Below the pieces are notes generated by a model. That model was given only the letters and a program-made list of their open reading frames with translations, did not search any database and was not told where the DNA came from. A stretch of 6,397 nucleotides of DNA from Pseudomonadota bacterium (GTDB lineage Bacteria; Desulfobacterota; JADFVX01): the NCBI GenBank assembly GCA_015222555.1, contig JADFVM010000008.1, positions 1 through 6,397 of the forward strand. The letters run 5' to 3'. Positions 6,236 through 6,397 of this stretch are shown one piece after another (position 1 is the stretch's first letter; every line of letters starts with the position of its first letter). The position numbers were made by a program, and so were the translations under genes.

Positions 6236-6397
6236 TTAAGTTTGAAGTTTTTTGCTGCGGTAACGGAAGGTGTGGTGATTTATGTTGAGAAGCCTGGCAG
6301 CCTTGCTTTCATTTCCTCCGGCCATCTTGTAAGCTTCTTCAATGTAAAATTTCTCTAAAGACTTCTGAACGGAAGTAAGGTCAATGCCTGCACGGGG
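6236..6397 (-). CDS. C-terminal end of a regulator with Fis-type HTH, probably a sigma-54-dependent activator
   Basis: Only the last 53 codons are in the window; the gene runs in from beyond base 6397 and stops at TAA (6238-6236). The residues include GIDL (4-7), LEKFYIEEAYKMAGGNESKA (14-33), then ARLLNINHHTFRYRSKKL. This is the Fis-type DNA-binding helix-turn-helix that closes NtrC-type bacterial enhancer-binding proteins, with the usual GGN.SKAARLL..N....RYR..KL pattern. The missing part would be expected to hold an AAA+ sigma-54 interaction domain with the GAFTGA loop, and perhaps a receiver, PAS or GAF domain. It lies on the same strand as the operon but 202 bp upstream of TetR with a separate promoter between, so it is probably a separate transcription unit. 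A smaller Fis-domain protein cannot be excluded. Confidence 0.85.
   Translation of the reverse strand, partial: PRAGIDLTSVQKSLEKFYIEEAYKMAGGNESKAARLLNINHHTFRYRSKKLQT

Overview
The window is a compact block of genes all on the minus strand, read here from high to low coordinates. No organism is named by any single feature. The gene types (dCache-type sensor kinase, a cytidylate-kinase-like/BON/receiver fusion, a SulP anion permease, a C-terminal Fis-type HTH) and a moderate G+C by eye fit an anaerobic or sulfur-cycling deltaproteobacterium (Desulfobacterota). That assignment is inference from recalled relatives of the fusion protein and the transporter, not a proof.

Layout in transcription order. 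(a) 6397-6236: the last 53 codons of a gene ending in a Fis-type helix-turn-helix, probably a sigma-54-dependent activator. (b) 6235-6034: a 202-bp gap with a 26-bp imperfect palindrome, a good sigma-70-type promoter (TTGACA, 17-bp spacer, TAAACT) and a TetR-type dyad operator lying over the expected start of transcription. (c) 6033-5443: a TetR-family repressor. (d) 5430-3286: a SulP permease with a C-terminal STAS domain and an unusual hydrophilic insertion of about 130 residues. (e) 3270-2044: a fusion of a cytidylate-kinase-like domain, a BON-like domain and a receiver domain. (f) 1985-255: a membrane histidine kinase with a periplasmic dCache-like sensor. (g) 258-1: a second receiver protein, cut by the window edge.

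Spacings inside (c)-(g) are 12 nt, 15 nt, 58 nt and a 4-nt ATGA overlap, so the five genes look like one operon driven from the promoter near 6100 and probably repressed by its own first product. A working model (inference) is that TetR senses a cytoplasmic ligand and controls the dose of the whole set. SulP brings in an anion, and the kinase reads a periplasmic signal and phosphorylates one or both of two closely related receivers. Neither receiver protein has a visible DNA-binding output in this window. The likely output of the first is its kinase-like/BON part, so the system may control the transporter or a nucleotide-linked process after transcription instead of a promoter.

No tRNA, rRNA, CRISPR array, insertion sequence or integrase was seen. 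The plus strand carries no gene I can support.
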